A DNA stretch of 32,237 bases from Cryobacterium sp. GTDB taxonomy: Bacteria > Actinomycetota > Actinomycetes > Actinomycetales > Microbacteriaceae. Position 1 is the stretch's first letter, and the number at the start of each line of letters is the position of its first letter. Of the stretch, positions 24,276-32,237 are shown piece by piece. A program made the translations under genes and the position numbers. Below the pieces are notes generated by a model, which saw nothing but the letters and a program-made list of their open reading frames with translations, did not search any database and was not told the origin of the DNA. The stretch lies in NCBI GenBank assembly GCA_014376815.1, contig JACMQV010000095.1:1-32237 (forward strand), given 5' to 3'.

Positions 24276-25948
24276 TGGTCGTCTGGTTCGCCATCCTCCC
24301 GGCGCTGACTCTCGCCCTCGCCCTCGCCGCCGTGCACCGCCCGCTGGGCGACTATATGGCCTGGGTCTACCGGTCCAGGACCGACTGGCGGATCGAACGT
24401 GGCTTCTACCGGCTGACCGGTGTGGACCCTCGGCAACAGCAGACCTGGCAGTCCTACCTGCGCGGCGTTCTCGCGTTCTCCGTGGTCGGAGTGCTGTTCC
24501 TGTACGCCCTCCAGCGCACCCAGGCGGTCCTGCCGTATTCGCTCGGGTTGCCGGCCGTTCCGGAAGCGCTCTCGTTCAACACCGCCGTGTCCTTCGTGAC
24601 GAACACGAACTGGCAGTCGTACTCACCCGACGTGACCTTGGGGTACTCCGTGCAACTGGCCGGTCTGGCCGTGCAGAACTTCGTTTCCGCCGCGGTCGGC
24701 AGTGCCGTCGCCATCGCCCTCGTGCGTGGGTTCGCACACCGTCGAAGCGACACCATCGGCAACTTCTGGGTGGACCTGACCCGCGGCACACTGCGTCTGC
24801 TTCTGCCGCTGTCGATCATTGCCGCGGTGGTTCTGGTGGCGGGCGGGGTGATCCAGAACGTCAGCGGCTTCACCGACGTAACCACCCTCAGCGGGGCGAC
24901 GCAGTCCCTACCCGGCGGGCCGACCGCATCCCAGGAATCGATCAAACTGCTCGGCACGAACGGCGGCGGGTTCTTCAATGCCAACTCCGCGCATCCGTTC
25001 GAGAATCCGACCCCCTGGACGAGCCTGTTCGAAATCTTCCTGATGCTGGCCATCCCGTTCAGCCTGCCCCGCACCTTCGGAACCATCATCGGTGACCGGA
25101 GGCAGGGTTACGCGATCCTGGCCGCCATGGGCGTGATCTTCCTCGTCTCCCTGACGGCGCTGACGGCCTTCGAGACCGGTGGTGCGGGGTCCGCCCCCGA
25201 AGCGGCCGGCGGCGCGCTGGAGGGAAAGGAGCAACGGTTCGGCATCATCGGGTCCGCCCTGTTCGCCACGGCGAGCACCCTGACCTCGACCGGTGCCGTC
25301 AACTCGATGCACGACTCGTTCACCTCCCTCGGCGGCATGATGCCGATGCTGAACATGATGCTTGGCGAGGTCGCACCCGGCGGCGTCGGGTCCGGCCTCT
25401 ATGGGATGCTCGTGCTGGCCGTGATCACGGTGTTCATCGCAGGCCTGCTCGTCGGCCGCACCCCGGAATACCTGGGCAAGAAGATCGGGCCGCGCGAGAT
25501 CAAACTCGCGAGCCTGTACATCCTGGTGACGCCGACTCTGGTCCTCGGCGGAGCCTCGCTGAGCTTCGCCATTCCGGCGATCCGGGCGGATGTCGACGGG
25601 ACCTCGATCCTGAATCCCGGACTGCACGGTCTGTCCGAGGTGGTCTACGCGTTCACCTCGGCGTCGAACAACAACGGTTCGGCTTTCGCCGGTCTGACAG
25701 CGGACACCCCATGGTTGAACACCGCGCTGGGTGTGGCCATGCTTCTCGGACGGTTCCTCCCAATCGTCTTCGTGCTCGCCCTGGCCGGTGCCCTGGCCGC
25801 GCAAGACAGCGTGCCGGCAACGGTTGGAACCCTGCCGACGAGCCGGCCCCTCTTCGTGGGCCTGCTCATCGGGATCACGGTCATCGTCACGGCACTCACC
25901 TATTTCCCCGTACTCGCGCTGGGCCCCCTGGCGGAAGGACTGCAGTAA
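24275..25948 (+). CDS. kdpA: K(+)-transporting ATPase subunit KdpA
   Basis: 557 residues, the channel-like potassium-binding subunit in the membrane. All four selectivity-filter regions are recognisable: [49 protein letters not shown] and [14 protein letters not shown]. About ten membrane helices are seen. ATG overlaps the kdpF stop. kdpB follows after 5 nt. Confidence 0.98.
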   Translation: MVVWFAILPALTLALALAAVHRPLGDYMAWVYRSRTDWRIERGFYRLTGVDPRQQQTWQSYLRGVLAFSVVGVLFLYALQRTQAVLPYSLGLPAVPEALSFNTAVSFVTNTNWQSYSPDVTLGYSVQLAGLAVQNFVSAAVGSAVAIALVRGFAHRRSDTIGNFWVDLTRGTLRLLLPLSIIAAVVLVAGGVIQNVSGFTDVTTLSGATQSLPGGPTASQESIKLLGTNGGGFFNANSAHPFENPTPWTSLFEIFLMLAIPFSLPRTFGTIIGDRRQGYAILAAMGVIFLVSLTALTAFETGGAGSAPEAAGGALEGKEQRFGIIGSALFATASTLTSTGAVNSMHDSFTSLGGMMPMLNMMLGEVAPGGVGSGLYGMLVLAVITVFIAGLLVGRTPEYLGKKIGPREIKLASLYILVTPTLVLGGASLSFAIPAIRADVDGTSILNPGLHGLSEVVYAFTSASNNNGSAFAGLTADTPWLNTALGVAMLLGRFLPIVFVLALAGALAAQDSVPATVGTLPTSRPLFVGLLIGITVIVTALTYFPVLALGPLAEGLQ

Positions 25949-25953
25949 CCATC

Positions 25954-28119
25954 ATGTCGACACTCACCCAGATACCGGTCCCGGACGGAAAAACCGGCGG
26001 TACGCGCCGCACACGGCCAACGGGCGCGATCAGCGCACCGCAACTGGTCGGGGCGCTACCCGGAGCCTTCCGCAAACTTGATCCACGCCAGATGTGGCGT
26101 AACCCCGTCATGTTCATCGTCGAGGTCGGCGCCGCCCTGACGACACTGCTGGCACTGTGTGAGCCGTTCCTCGGCGGTCCCGCCAAGTCAGGAGGTTCCG
26201 AGGTGCCGGTCACGTTCACCGCGGGGATAGCCGGGTGGCTCTGGCTGACGGTCGTCTTCGCCAACCTGGCCGAATCCGTTGCCGAGGGACGGGGAAAGGC
26301 CCAGGCCGACAGCCTCCGCCAGACGCGCACCAGCACCGCTGCTACCCGTGTGCCGGACTACGACCCGGCCGCCGACCCCGCCGCCGAACGCTGCCCCGTT
26401 CAGCTGATGTCCTCGGCGGACCTCACGCTCGGGGACACCGTCGTCGTCGTCGCCGGCGACCTGATACCCGGCGACGGGGACATCGTGTGGGGCATCGCCT
26501 CCATAGATGAATCCGCGATCACCGGGGAATCGGCCCCGGTGGTGCGCGAATCGGGCGGCGACCGCAGCGCCGTCACCGGCGGAACCCGGGTGTTGTCGGA
26601 CCGTATCGTGGTGCGCATCACGAGCAGGCCGGGCGAGACTTTCGTCGACAGGATGATCGCGCTGGTCGAAGGTGCGTCCCGCCAGAAGACCCCGAACGAG
26701 CTGGCCCTGAACATCCTGCTGGCCAGCTTGTCCATCGTCTTCGTGGTGGTCGCCCTCACGCTCAACCCCATCGCCTCGTACGCGGCGGAGTCCGTGAGCC
26801 TGCCGGTTCTGGTCGCCCTGCTGGTGTGCCTGATCCCGACGACGATCGGGGCGCTCCTCTCGGCCATCGGTATTGCGGGAATGGACCGGCTGGTGCAGCG
26901 CAACGTCCTGGCGATGTCGGGGCGTGCGGTCGAAGCCGCCGGGGACGTCACGATCCTCTTGCTGGACAAGACCGGTACGATCACCTACGGCAACCGCCAG
27001 GCGCGCGAGTTCACCCCGCTGGACGGAGTCAGCATCACCGAGCTCGTCGAGGCGGCCGCGCTCTCTTCGCTCAGCGACCCGACGCCGGAAGGCAAATCGA
27101 TCGTCGATCTGGCCGGGGAGCTCGGCGTCGACCGAACCGGTTCCGTCGCCGTCGCCGGCGACGTCGTCGCGTTCACGGCACAGACCAGGATGAGCGGCAT
27201 CGTCCTGCCCGACGGTTCCTCAATCCGGAAGGGAGCAGGGTCGGCCGTGACGGCCTGGGCCCAGGAGTTCGGTCCGATCGAGGCTGTCGTGCTGCGAGAG
27301 TTGGTCGAGGACGTCGCCCGGATCTCCCAGCTGGGCGGGACACCCCTGGTCGTCGCCGGCGGCACTGCGGACGGACCGCGGCGGATCCTCGGTGTCGTCT
27401 ACCTCAAGGACATCGTCAAGGACGGGCTCTCGGCGCGCTTCGCGGAGCTGCGACCCATGGGCATCCGAACCATCATGGTGACCGGGGACAACCCGCTCAC
27501 GGCGAAGACGATTGCCGCCGAGGCGGGAGTCGACGACTTCCTCGCCGAGGCCACGCCCGTGGACAAGCTTGCCCTGATCCGCCGGGAACAGGCCGGCGGC
27601 AACCTCGTCGCGATGACCGGGGACGGCACCAACGATGCTCCGGCGCTCGCCCAGGCCGACGTCGGTGTAGCGATGAACACGGGGACCTCTGCCGCCAAGG
27701 AGGCCGGCAACATGGTCGATCTGGACTCGGACCCCACCAAACTGATCGACATCGTACGGATCGGAAAACAACTCCTGATCACGCGCGGGGCCCTGACCAC
27801 GTTCTCGATCGCGAATGACCTCGCCAAGTACTTCGCGATCATCCCCGCGATGTTCGCGGGCGTCTTCCCCAGCCTGGCCGTGCTGAACGTGATGCAGCTG
27901 CACTCACCGGCGTCGGCGATCATGTCCGCAATCATCTTCAACGCGGTCATCATCGTGGCGCTGATCCCGCTTGCCCTGCGTGGGGTCACGTACCGGCCCG
28001 GGTCCGCGTCGAGCATCCTGAGTCGCAACCTGCTGGTCTACGGGCTCGGCGGCGTCATCGCGCCGTTCATCGGCATCAAACTCGTCGACCTCGCCGTCGC
28101 GCTGATTCCCGGATTCTGA
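25954..28119 (+). CDS. kdpB: K(+)-transporting P-type ATPase subunit KdpB
   Basis: 721 residues. It hydrolyses ATP to drive potassium uptake. Phosphorylated Asp338 is in [12 protein letters not shown]; the actuator motif is ITGESAPV; the hinge motif is [22 protein letters not shown]. The N terminus carries a basic, Thr/Pro-rich stretch of about 40 residues before the first helix. I used ATG 25954 ([12 protein letters not shown]); the track start at 25711 lies inside kdpA. KdpC follows after 36 nt. Confidence 0.98.
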   Translation: MSTLTQIPVPDGKTGGTRRTRPTGAISAPQLVGALPGAFRKLDPRQMWRNPVMFIVEVGAALTTLLALCEPFLGGPAKSGGSEVPVTFTAGIAGWLWLTVVFANLAESVAEGRGKAQADSLRQTRTSTAATRVPDYDPAADPAAERCPVQLMSSADLTLGDTVVVVAGDLIPGDGDIVWGIASIDESAITGESAPVVRESGGDRSAVTGGTRVLSDRIVVRITSRPGETFVDRMIALVEGASRQKTPNELALNILLASLSIVFVVVALTLNPIASYAAESVSLPVLVALLVCLIPTTIGALLSAIGIAGMDRLVQRNVLAMSGRAVEAAGDVTILLLDKTGTITYGNRQAREFTPLDGVSITELVEAAALSSLSDPTPEGKSIVDLAGELGVDRTGSVAVAGDVVAFTAQTRMSGIVLPDGSSIRKGAGSAVTAWAQEFGPIEAVVLRELVEDVARISQLGGTPLVVAGGTADGPRRILGVVYLKDIVKDGLSARFAELRPMGIRTIMVTGDNPLTAKTIAAEAGVDDFLAEATPVDKLALIRREQAGGNLVAMTGDGTNDAPALAQADVGVAMNTGTSAAKEAGNMVDLDSDPTKLIDIVRIGKQLLITRGALTTFSIANDLAKYFAIIPAMFAGVFPSLAVLNVMQLHSPASAIMSAIIFNAVIIVALIPLALRGVTYRPGSASSILSRNLLVYGLGGVIAPFIGIKLVDLAVALIPGF

Positions 28120-28155
28120 GATGCCGGGACCACACCTCGAACCGGAAGAAACACC

Positions 28156-28764
28156 ATGACCTCAGCACGCACCGCCACCCGGCACTACTGGGTCGCAATC
28201 CGGGCACTCCTCATTCTCACCGCCGTACTCGGGCTGCTGTACCCGCTGGCCATCGCCCTGATCGGACAGGCCATCTTCCCGGCGCAGGCAAACGGCTCAC
28301 CGGCCACCGCGGGCGCCCGCACCGTCGGCTCCAGCCTGATCGGGCAGGCCTTCTCCGACCCGGCCGGCGTCCCTTTGCCTGAGTGGTTCCAGCCGCGCCC
28401 GTCAGCGGCCGGAGATGGCTACGACTCCGCGGCCTCCGGGGGCAGCAACCTCGGGCCGGAGAACCCGGATCTGGTCGCCGCCATCACGGGGCGCCGGACG
28501 GCCATCGCCGCTCGTGACGGCGTCACCCCTGATCGGATCCCGGTGGACGCAGTGACCACATCCGCGTCAGGTCTGGACCCCCACATCAGCCCGGCCAATG
28601 CACTCCTGCAAGTGACGCGGGTTGCCCAGGCCCGGGGGCTGCCGGCACCGATGGTGCGGGCCCTCGTCGAGTCTAGGATTCAGGGACGGGACCTGGGTTT
28701 TCTGGGCGAACCCACGGTCAATGTGCTTGAGTTGAATCTCGCCCTGTCGAGACTGAAAGGCTAA
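28156..28764 (+). CDS. kdpC: K(+)-transporting ATPase subunit KdpC
   Basis: 202 residues, the accessory subunit. One N-terminal membrane helix (ALLILTAVLGLLYPLAIALIG) is followed by the typical soluble part: GSSLIGQAF, PEWFQPRPSAA, GGSNLGPENPDL, SASGLDPHISPANALLQVTRVA. ATG with GGAAGAAA upstream. Its stop directly abuts the kdpD start. Confidence 0.98.
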   Translation: MTSARTATRHYWVAIRALLILTAVLGLLYPLAIALIGQAIFPAQANGSPATAGARTVGSSLIGQAFSDPAGVPLPEWFQPRPSAAGDGYDSAASGGSNLGPENPDLVAAITGRRTAIAARDGVTPDRIPVDAVTTSASGLDPHISPANALLQVTRVAQARGLPAPMVRALVESRIQGRDLGFLGEPTVNVLELNLALSRLKG

Positions 28765-31314
28765 GTGGTGAAACGCGGTCGGCTTCGAGTGCTTCTCGGC
28801 GCGGCTCCCGGCGTCGGAAAGACCTACGCGATGCTCGAAGAGGGTCGGCGCCTCTGCACCGAGGGCAAGGATGTCGTCGTCGCGGTCGTCGAGACCCACG
28901 GCCGACCGGCCACGGCGGGGAGGTTACAGGGGCTGGAAATCATTCCGCGCCTCACCGTGCGGCACCGCGACATCGAACTCACCGATCTGGACCTGTCCGC
29001 GGTGCTGGCCCGGCGCCCGTCGATCGCGCTGGTCGACGAGCTGGCGCATTCCAACGCACCCGGTCTGGCGCATGAGAAACGTTGGCAGGACGTGGAGACG
29101 CTCCTGAACGCCGGCATCGACGTGATCTCCACCGTCAACATCCAGCACATCGAGTCGCTCAACGACGTCGTGCAACAGATCACCGGCGTGACCCAGCGGG
29201 AGACCCTGCCCGACGCTGTGCTGCGCGCTGCGGACCAGGTCGAGGTCGTGGACCTCGCCCCGCAAATGCTGCGCGATCGGCTCGCCGAGGGGCATGTGTA
29301 CCCCGCCGCCCGGATCGACGCCGCACTGTCGAACTACTTCCGGCTCGGCAATCTGACCGCGCTGCGGGAGCTTGCCCTGCTGTGGCTGGCCGACGAGGTC
29401 GACACAGCCCTGAAGAACTACCGGGACGAGCATGGCATCAGCAGCAAGTGGGAGGCACGAGAACGCGTCGTCGTCGCTCTGACCGGTGGTCCGGAGGGCG
29501 AAACCCTGATCCGGCGCGGAGCCCGCATTGCCGGGAGGGCCGCGGGAGGTGAGCTCATTGCCGTGCACGTGATCAGCCAGGACGGCCTGCGCTCGCCACA
29601 TCCGGGCACCCTCGCCGCGCAGCGGGCGCAGGTGGACAAACTGGGCGGGAGGTACCACCAGCTGGTCGGCGACGACGTGCCTCGGGCCCTGGTCGAGTTC
29701 GCCCGGGCCGCGAACGCCACCCAGCTCGTGGTCGGAGTCAGTCGACGCAACCGCTTGCGGGCGGCCCTCAGCGGACCCGGCATCGGAGCGACCGTGGTGC
29801 GCGAATCCGGCGATATCGACGTACATGTCGTGACGCACTCCGCCGCCGGCGGCAGTCTCACCCTCCCCAGGCTGGGCGGTGCGCTGAGTCCGACGCGCCG
29901 GCTGGCGGGGCTGGCTCTCGCACTACTGGGCGGCCCCCTCCTGACCTGGCTCCTGGTCTCCCTGCGCACGGAGGAGTCGATCACAGGTGAGGTCCTGAGC
30001 TACCAGCTGCTGGTGGTGCTGGTCGCACTCACCGGCGGATTGTGGCCGGCTCTCTTCGCCGCTCTCCTGTCCGGGCTGACCCTCGATTTCTTCTTCGTTG
30101 CACCCCTGTACACCGTCACCATCGCCGACCCTCTGCACGCCATCGCCCTGCTGCTGTATCTCGTGAATGCCGGCCTGGTCAGTTACGTCGTCGACCAGGC
30201 CGCCCAGCGCACCCGGAAGGCGTTGAGAGCCGCCGCGGAATCTGAGCTGCTCGCCACGATTGCCGGCAGCGTCCTGCGCGGAGAAGACGCCCTCCAGGCG
30301 CTGGTCACCCGCACCCGGGAGGCGTTCACGTTCCACGCGGTGCGCCTGCTCGACGGCGACACCGTCCTGGCCGAAGCCGGGGAGCCGGACCCGGACGATC
30401 CCGTCACGACCGTGCCGGTCGGGACGCGGGCCACGCTCGAGCTGCACGGCCATGAACGGGCCGCATCCGAACGAAGACTGCTCGGCGTGATCGCCACCCA
30501 GATCGACGCGGCGCTCGAACACAGCGACCTGGCCAGGACGGCACGCGCGATCGGCCCACTGGCCCAGGCGGACCGAATGCGCAGCGCCCTCCTCGCCGCC
30601 GTCGGCCACGACCTGCGCCGCCCGCTGTCCGCAGCGATCGCCGCGATCAGCGGCCTGCGCTCAACCGATGTCGCCCTCTCCAGCGAAGACCGGGAGGAAC
30701 TGTTCGCCACGGCGGAAGAGAGCCTGGAGGCGTTGTCCTCCCTGGTGACCAATCTGCTCGACGTCAGTCGGCTGCAGGCCGGGGCACTGGCGGTGTCCCT
30801 CGGACCGGTGGACCTGCCCGACGTCATCCTGCCCGCCCTGGACGAGCTGGGGCTCGGGCCGGCGAACGTCGAACTCGCCCTTCCCTCGGACCTGGCCACT
30901 GTCCTTGCGGATGCCGTCCTGCTCCAGCGGGTGGTGGTCAACGTGCTCGCCAATGCCGGCCGTTTCGCTCCGCCGGGCGTGCCGGTGCGCATCTCGGCGA
31001 GCGAATTCGCCGGCGCCGTCGAGATCCGCATCGCAGACCGTGGGCCGGGTATCCCGCCCGAGCGCCGTGACGACGTCTTCGTGCCCTTCCAGCGTCTGGG
31101 CGATACCGACAACCTCACCGGGCTCGGCCTCGGCCTCGCTCTGTCCAAGGGATTCATCGAAGGGATGGGCGGAACCCTCGAAGCGGACGACACCCCGGGG
31201 GGCGGCCTGACCATGGTGATCTCGCTCCCCGTTTTCGACCGCGGCGTTTTCAACCGCACCCTTTTCGACCGCACCGCTGCCTACGGGCCCCCGTCCGGGG
31301 AGGTGCCGGCGTGA
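28765..31314 (+). CDS. kdpD: KdpD sensor histidine kinase
   Basis: 849 residues. N-terminal KdpD domain with Walker A GAAPGVGKT (12-20) and LVDELAHSN, a USP-like domain (about 230-365), four membrane helices (about 375-475, DUF4118), a GAF-like linker, the HisKA box AVGHDLRRPLSAAIAAI, and an HATPase with VVNVLANAGRF, DRGPGIP and GLGLGLALSKG. It senses low potassium or turgor and phosphorylates KdpE. The start is one of two adjacent GTG codons; AAGG suits either. The C-terminal tail holds a three-fold 5-residue repeat (VFDRG, VFNRT, LFDRT) from a 15-bp DNA repeat. Confidence 0.97.
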   Translation: MVKRGRLRVLLGAAPGVGKTYAMLEEGRRLCTEGKDVVVAVVETHGRPATAGRLQGLEIIPRLTVRHRDIELTDLDLSAVLARRPSIALVDELAHSNAPGLAHEKRWQDVETLLNAGIDVISTVNIQHIESLNDVVQQITGVTQRETLPDAVLRAADQVEVVDLAPQMLRDRLAEGHVYPAARIDAALSNYFRLGNLTALRELALLWLADEVDTALKNYRDEHGISSKWEARERVVVALTGGPEGETLIRRGARIAGRAAGGELIAVHVISQDGLRSPHPGTLAAQRAQVDKLGGRYHQLVGDDVPRALVEFARAANATQLVVGVSRRNRLRAALSGPGIGATVVRESGDIDVHVVTHSAAGGSLTLPRLGGALSPTRRLAGLALALLGGPLLTWLLVSLRTEESITGEVLSYQLLVVLVALTGGLWPALFAALLSGLTLDFFFVAPLYTVTIADPLHAIALLLYLVNAGLVSYVVDQAAQRTRKALRAAAESELLATIAGSVLRGEDALQALVTRTREAFTFHAVRLLDGDTVLAEAGEPDPDDPVTTVPVGTRATLELHGHERAASERRLLGVIATQIDAALEHSDLARTARAIGPLAQADRMRSALLAAVGHDLRRPLSAAIAAISGLRSTDVALSSEDREELFATAEESLEALSSLVTNLLDVSRLQAGALAVSLGPVDLPDVILPALDELGLGPANVELALPSDLATVLADAVLLQRVVVNVLANAGRFAPPGVPVRISASEFAGAVEIRIADRGPGIPPERRDDVFVPFQRLGDTDNLTGLGLGLALSKGFIEGMGGTLEADDTPGGGLTMVISLPVFDRGVFNRTLFDRTAAYGPPSGEVPA
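31231..31275 (+). repeat. three imperfect 15-bp repeats in the kdpD 3' end
   Basis: GTTTTCGACCGCGGC, GTTTTCAACCGCACC and CTTTTCGACCGCACC follow one another in frame and encode VFDRG, VFNRT and LFDRT. This lies beyond the HATPase core, so it is probably a tolerated slippage expansion. Confidence 0.85.
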
Positions 31315-32030
31315 AGATCCTCATCGCCGACGACGACCCGCAGATCCTGCGGGCCCTCCGAATCACCCTCGGCGCGCGCGGATACGACATCGTCACTGCG
31401 CAGGACGGCACGGCCGCGCTCAACGCCGCGATCGAACACCACCCGGACCTGGTCATGCTCGACCTCGGGATGCCCCGGCTCGACGGACTCGGGGTTATCG
31501 CGGGACTGCGCGGCTGGACACAGGTTCCCATCCTCGTCGTCTCCGGCCGGTCAGGGGCCGCAGACAAAGTCGATGCACTGGACGCGGGGGCGGACGATTA
31601 CGTGACGAAACCCTTCTCGATCGACGAGCTCCTGGCCCGGATCCGCGCACTCACCCGCCGGGTGCCGTCAACGGACGACGAACCGGTCGTGGTGTTCGGC
31701 AGCATCACCGTTGACCTCTCGGCGAAAAGCGTCCGCCGCGAAGCGGACGGGAACCGGGCGGCCATCCGTCTGACCCCCACGGAATGGCGCATCCTCGAAG
31801 TGCTGCTGCGAAACCCGGGACGGCTGGTCACCCGGCAGACGCTCCTCACCGACATCTGGGGCCCACACCACAACACGGACTCCGGCTACCTGAGGCTCTA
31901 CCTGGCGCAGCTGCGCAAGAAGCTCGAAACCGACCCGTCCCAGCCGCGATATTTCCTCACGGAGGCCGGCATGGGCTACCGCTTCGACCCCGACCCTCAC
32001 ACGGAAGCTCACACCGGCGCCCACGGCTGA
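31311..32030 (+). CDS. kdpE: KdpE response regulator
   Basis: 239 residues, OmpR/PhoB family. Receiver domain with IADDD, phospho-acceptor Asp51 (LVMLDLGMP) and Lys in DDYVTKPFS; winged helix with RLTPTEWRILEVLLRNPGRLVTRQTLLTDIWG and YLRLYLAQLRKKLE. It activates kdp transcription. The GTG start overlaps the kdpD stop (GTGA). Last gene of the operon. Confidence 0.97.
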   Translation: MKILIADDDPQILRALRITLGARGYDIVTAQDGTAALNAAIEHHPDLVMLDLGMPRLDGLGVIAGLRGWTQVPILVVSGRSGAADKVDALDAGADDYVTKPFSIDELLARIRALTRRVPSTDDEPVVVFGSITVDLSAKSVRREADGNRAAIRLTPTEWRILEVLLRNPGRLVTRQTLLTDIWGPHHNTDSGYLRLYLAQLRKKLETDPSQPRYFLTEAGMGYRFDPDPHTEAHTGAHG

Positions 32031-32061
32031 GCGGCACGGCGGCAGGGTTCGGCCCGGGAAC

Positions 32062-32237
32062 CTACCGGCGTCTCGTCTCGGCCGCCCTGGCGCAGTCGAT
32101 GCACAGGTCGGCGGCCGGTCGAGCCAAGAGTCGCTCATCACCGATGCGCTCGCCCCCGCGGGTGCAGAAACCGAAGGTTCCACCGGCCAGCCGCTGCAGA
32201 GCAGCGTCGATGGCCGCCAGCTCCTCCGCGAACTCGC
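32062..32237 (-). CDS. DksA/TraR-type zinc finger protein, 5' end outside the window
   Basis: The last 57 residues are visible: EFAEELAAIDAALQRLAGGTFGFC..., ending in CIDCARAAETRRR and a TAG stop. LxxGTFGFC...G.RIG..RL.ARPAADLCIDC is the DksA/TraR C4 zinc finger, which in full-length proteins follows a coiled coil and binds RNA polymerase. The first knuckle is CTRG rather than CxxC, so one zinc ligand is missing. It is convergent with kdpE, 31 nt from its stop. Not in the ORF track. Confidence 0.85.
   Translation of the reverse strand, partial: EFAEELAAIDAALQRLAGGTFGFCTRGGERIGDERLLARPAADLCIDCARAAETRRR

Overview
The window is a high-GC actinobacterial chromosome segment, most likely from the family Microbacteriaceae (Leifsonia/Cryobacterium-like). 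The evidence is the order aceE - fasR-type regulator - fabD - fabH - acpP - fabF - DUF3145 protein, next to an AhpE-type peroxiredoxin and a Nif3/zinc-ribbon/rnpB block. The same neighbourhood is recognisable in Mycobacterium (Rv2229c-Rv2246 region). No genus can be fixed by reading alone.

Layout. (1) 1-1958, minus strand: 3'-truncated rnpB (RNase P RNA), a zinc-ribbon coiled-coil protein and a Nif3-like protein. (2) 1968-11252: an accessory block inserted between nif3 and tRNA-Val/ahpE. It holds a decayed NCS1-type permease pseudogene (in-frame amber plus a frameshift), a devS-devR-DUF427 operon joined by ATGA overlaps, three tandem-domain universal stress proteins (USPs), a small conserved-looking protein of unknown function, and a double GAF-ANTAR regulator whose 5' end looks frameshifted. 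(3) 11374-12242: tRNA-Val(UAC), a peroxiredoxin and a divergent promoter region. (4) 12243-20483: pyruvate dehydrogenase E1 (makes acetyl-CoA) followed by the fatty acid synthesis regulator and type II FAS genes, with a long hairpin between acpP and fabF and another after fabF, then the convergent DUF3145 gene. (5) 20713-23856: a PadR regulator with a palindrome on its -10, a polA-like family A DNA polymerase and a phosphoribosyltransferase. (6) 24106-32030: a complete kdp potassium-uptake operon with a small membrane ORF, kdpF, A, B, C, D and E, all plus strand and mostly overlapping. (7) The right edge cuts a DksA/TraR-type zinc finger gene that lacks one zinc ligand.

How the parts work together. 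The most interesting reading concerns the stress block. The response regulator has a recognition helix that, from memory, matches mycobacterial DosR/DevR. Three DevR-box-like sites (two of them GGGACTTTCG[G/C]CCC) lie at an almost constant 57-59 nt upstream of the start codons of two USP genes and the small unknown gene; the first also lies 46 nt upstream of devS. The sensor keeps the His and Tyr positions that hold heme in DosS. This suggests a compact, self-contained dormancy/redox regulon on about 6 kb, resembling the mycobacterial DosR regulon but with DUF427 and a new small protein as members. The FAS block links acetyl-CoA supply, its regulator and elongation enzymes. The kdp block is an independent low-potassium response.
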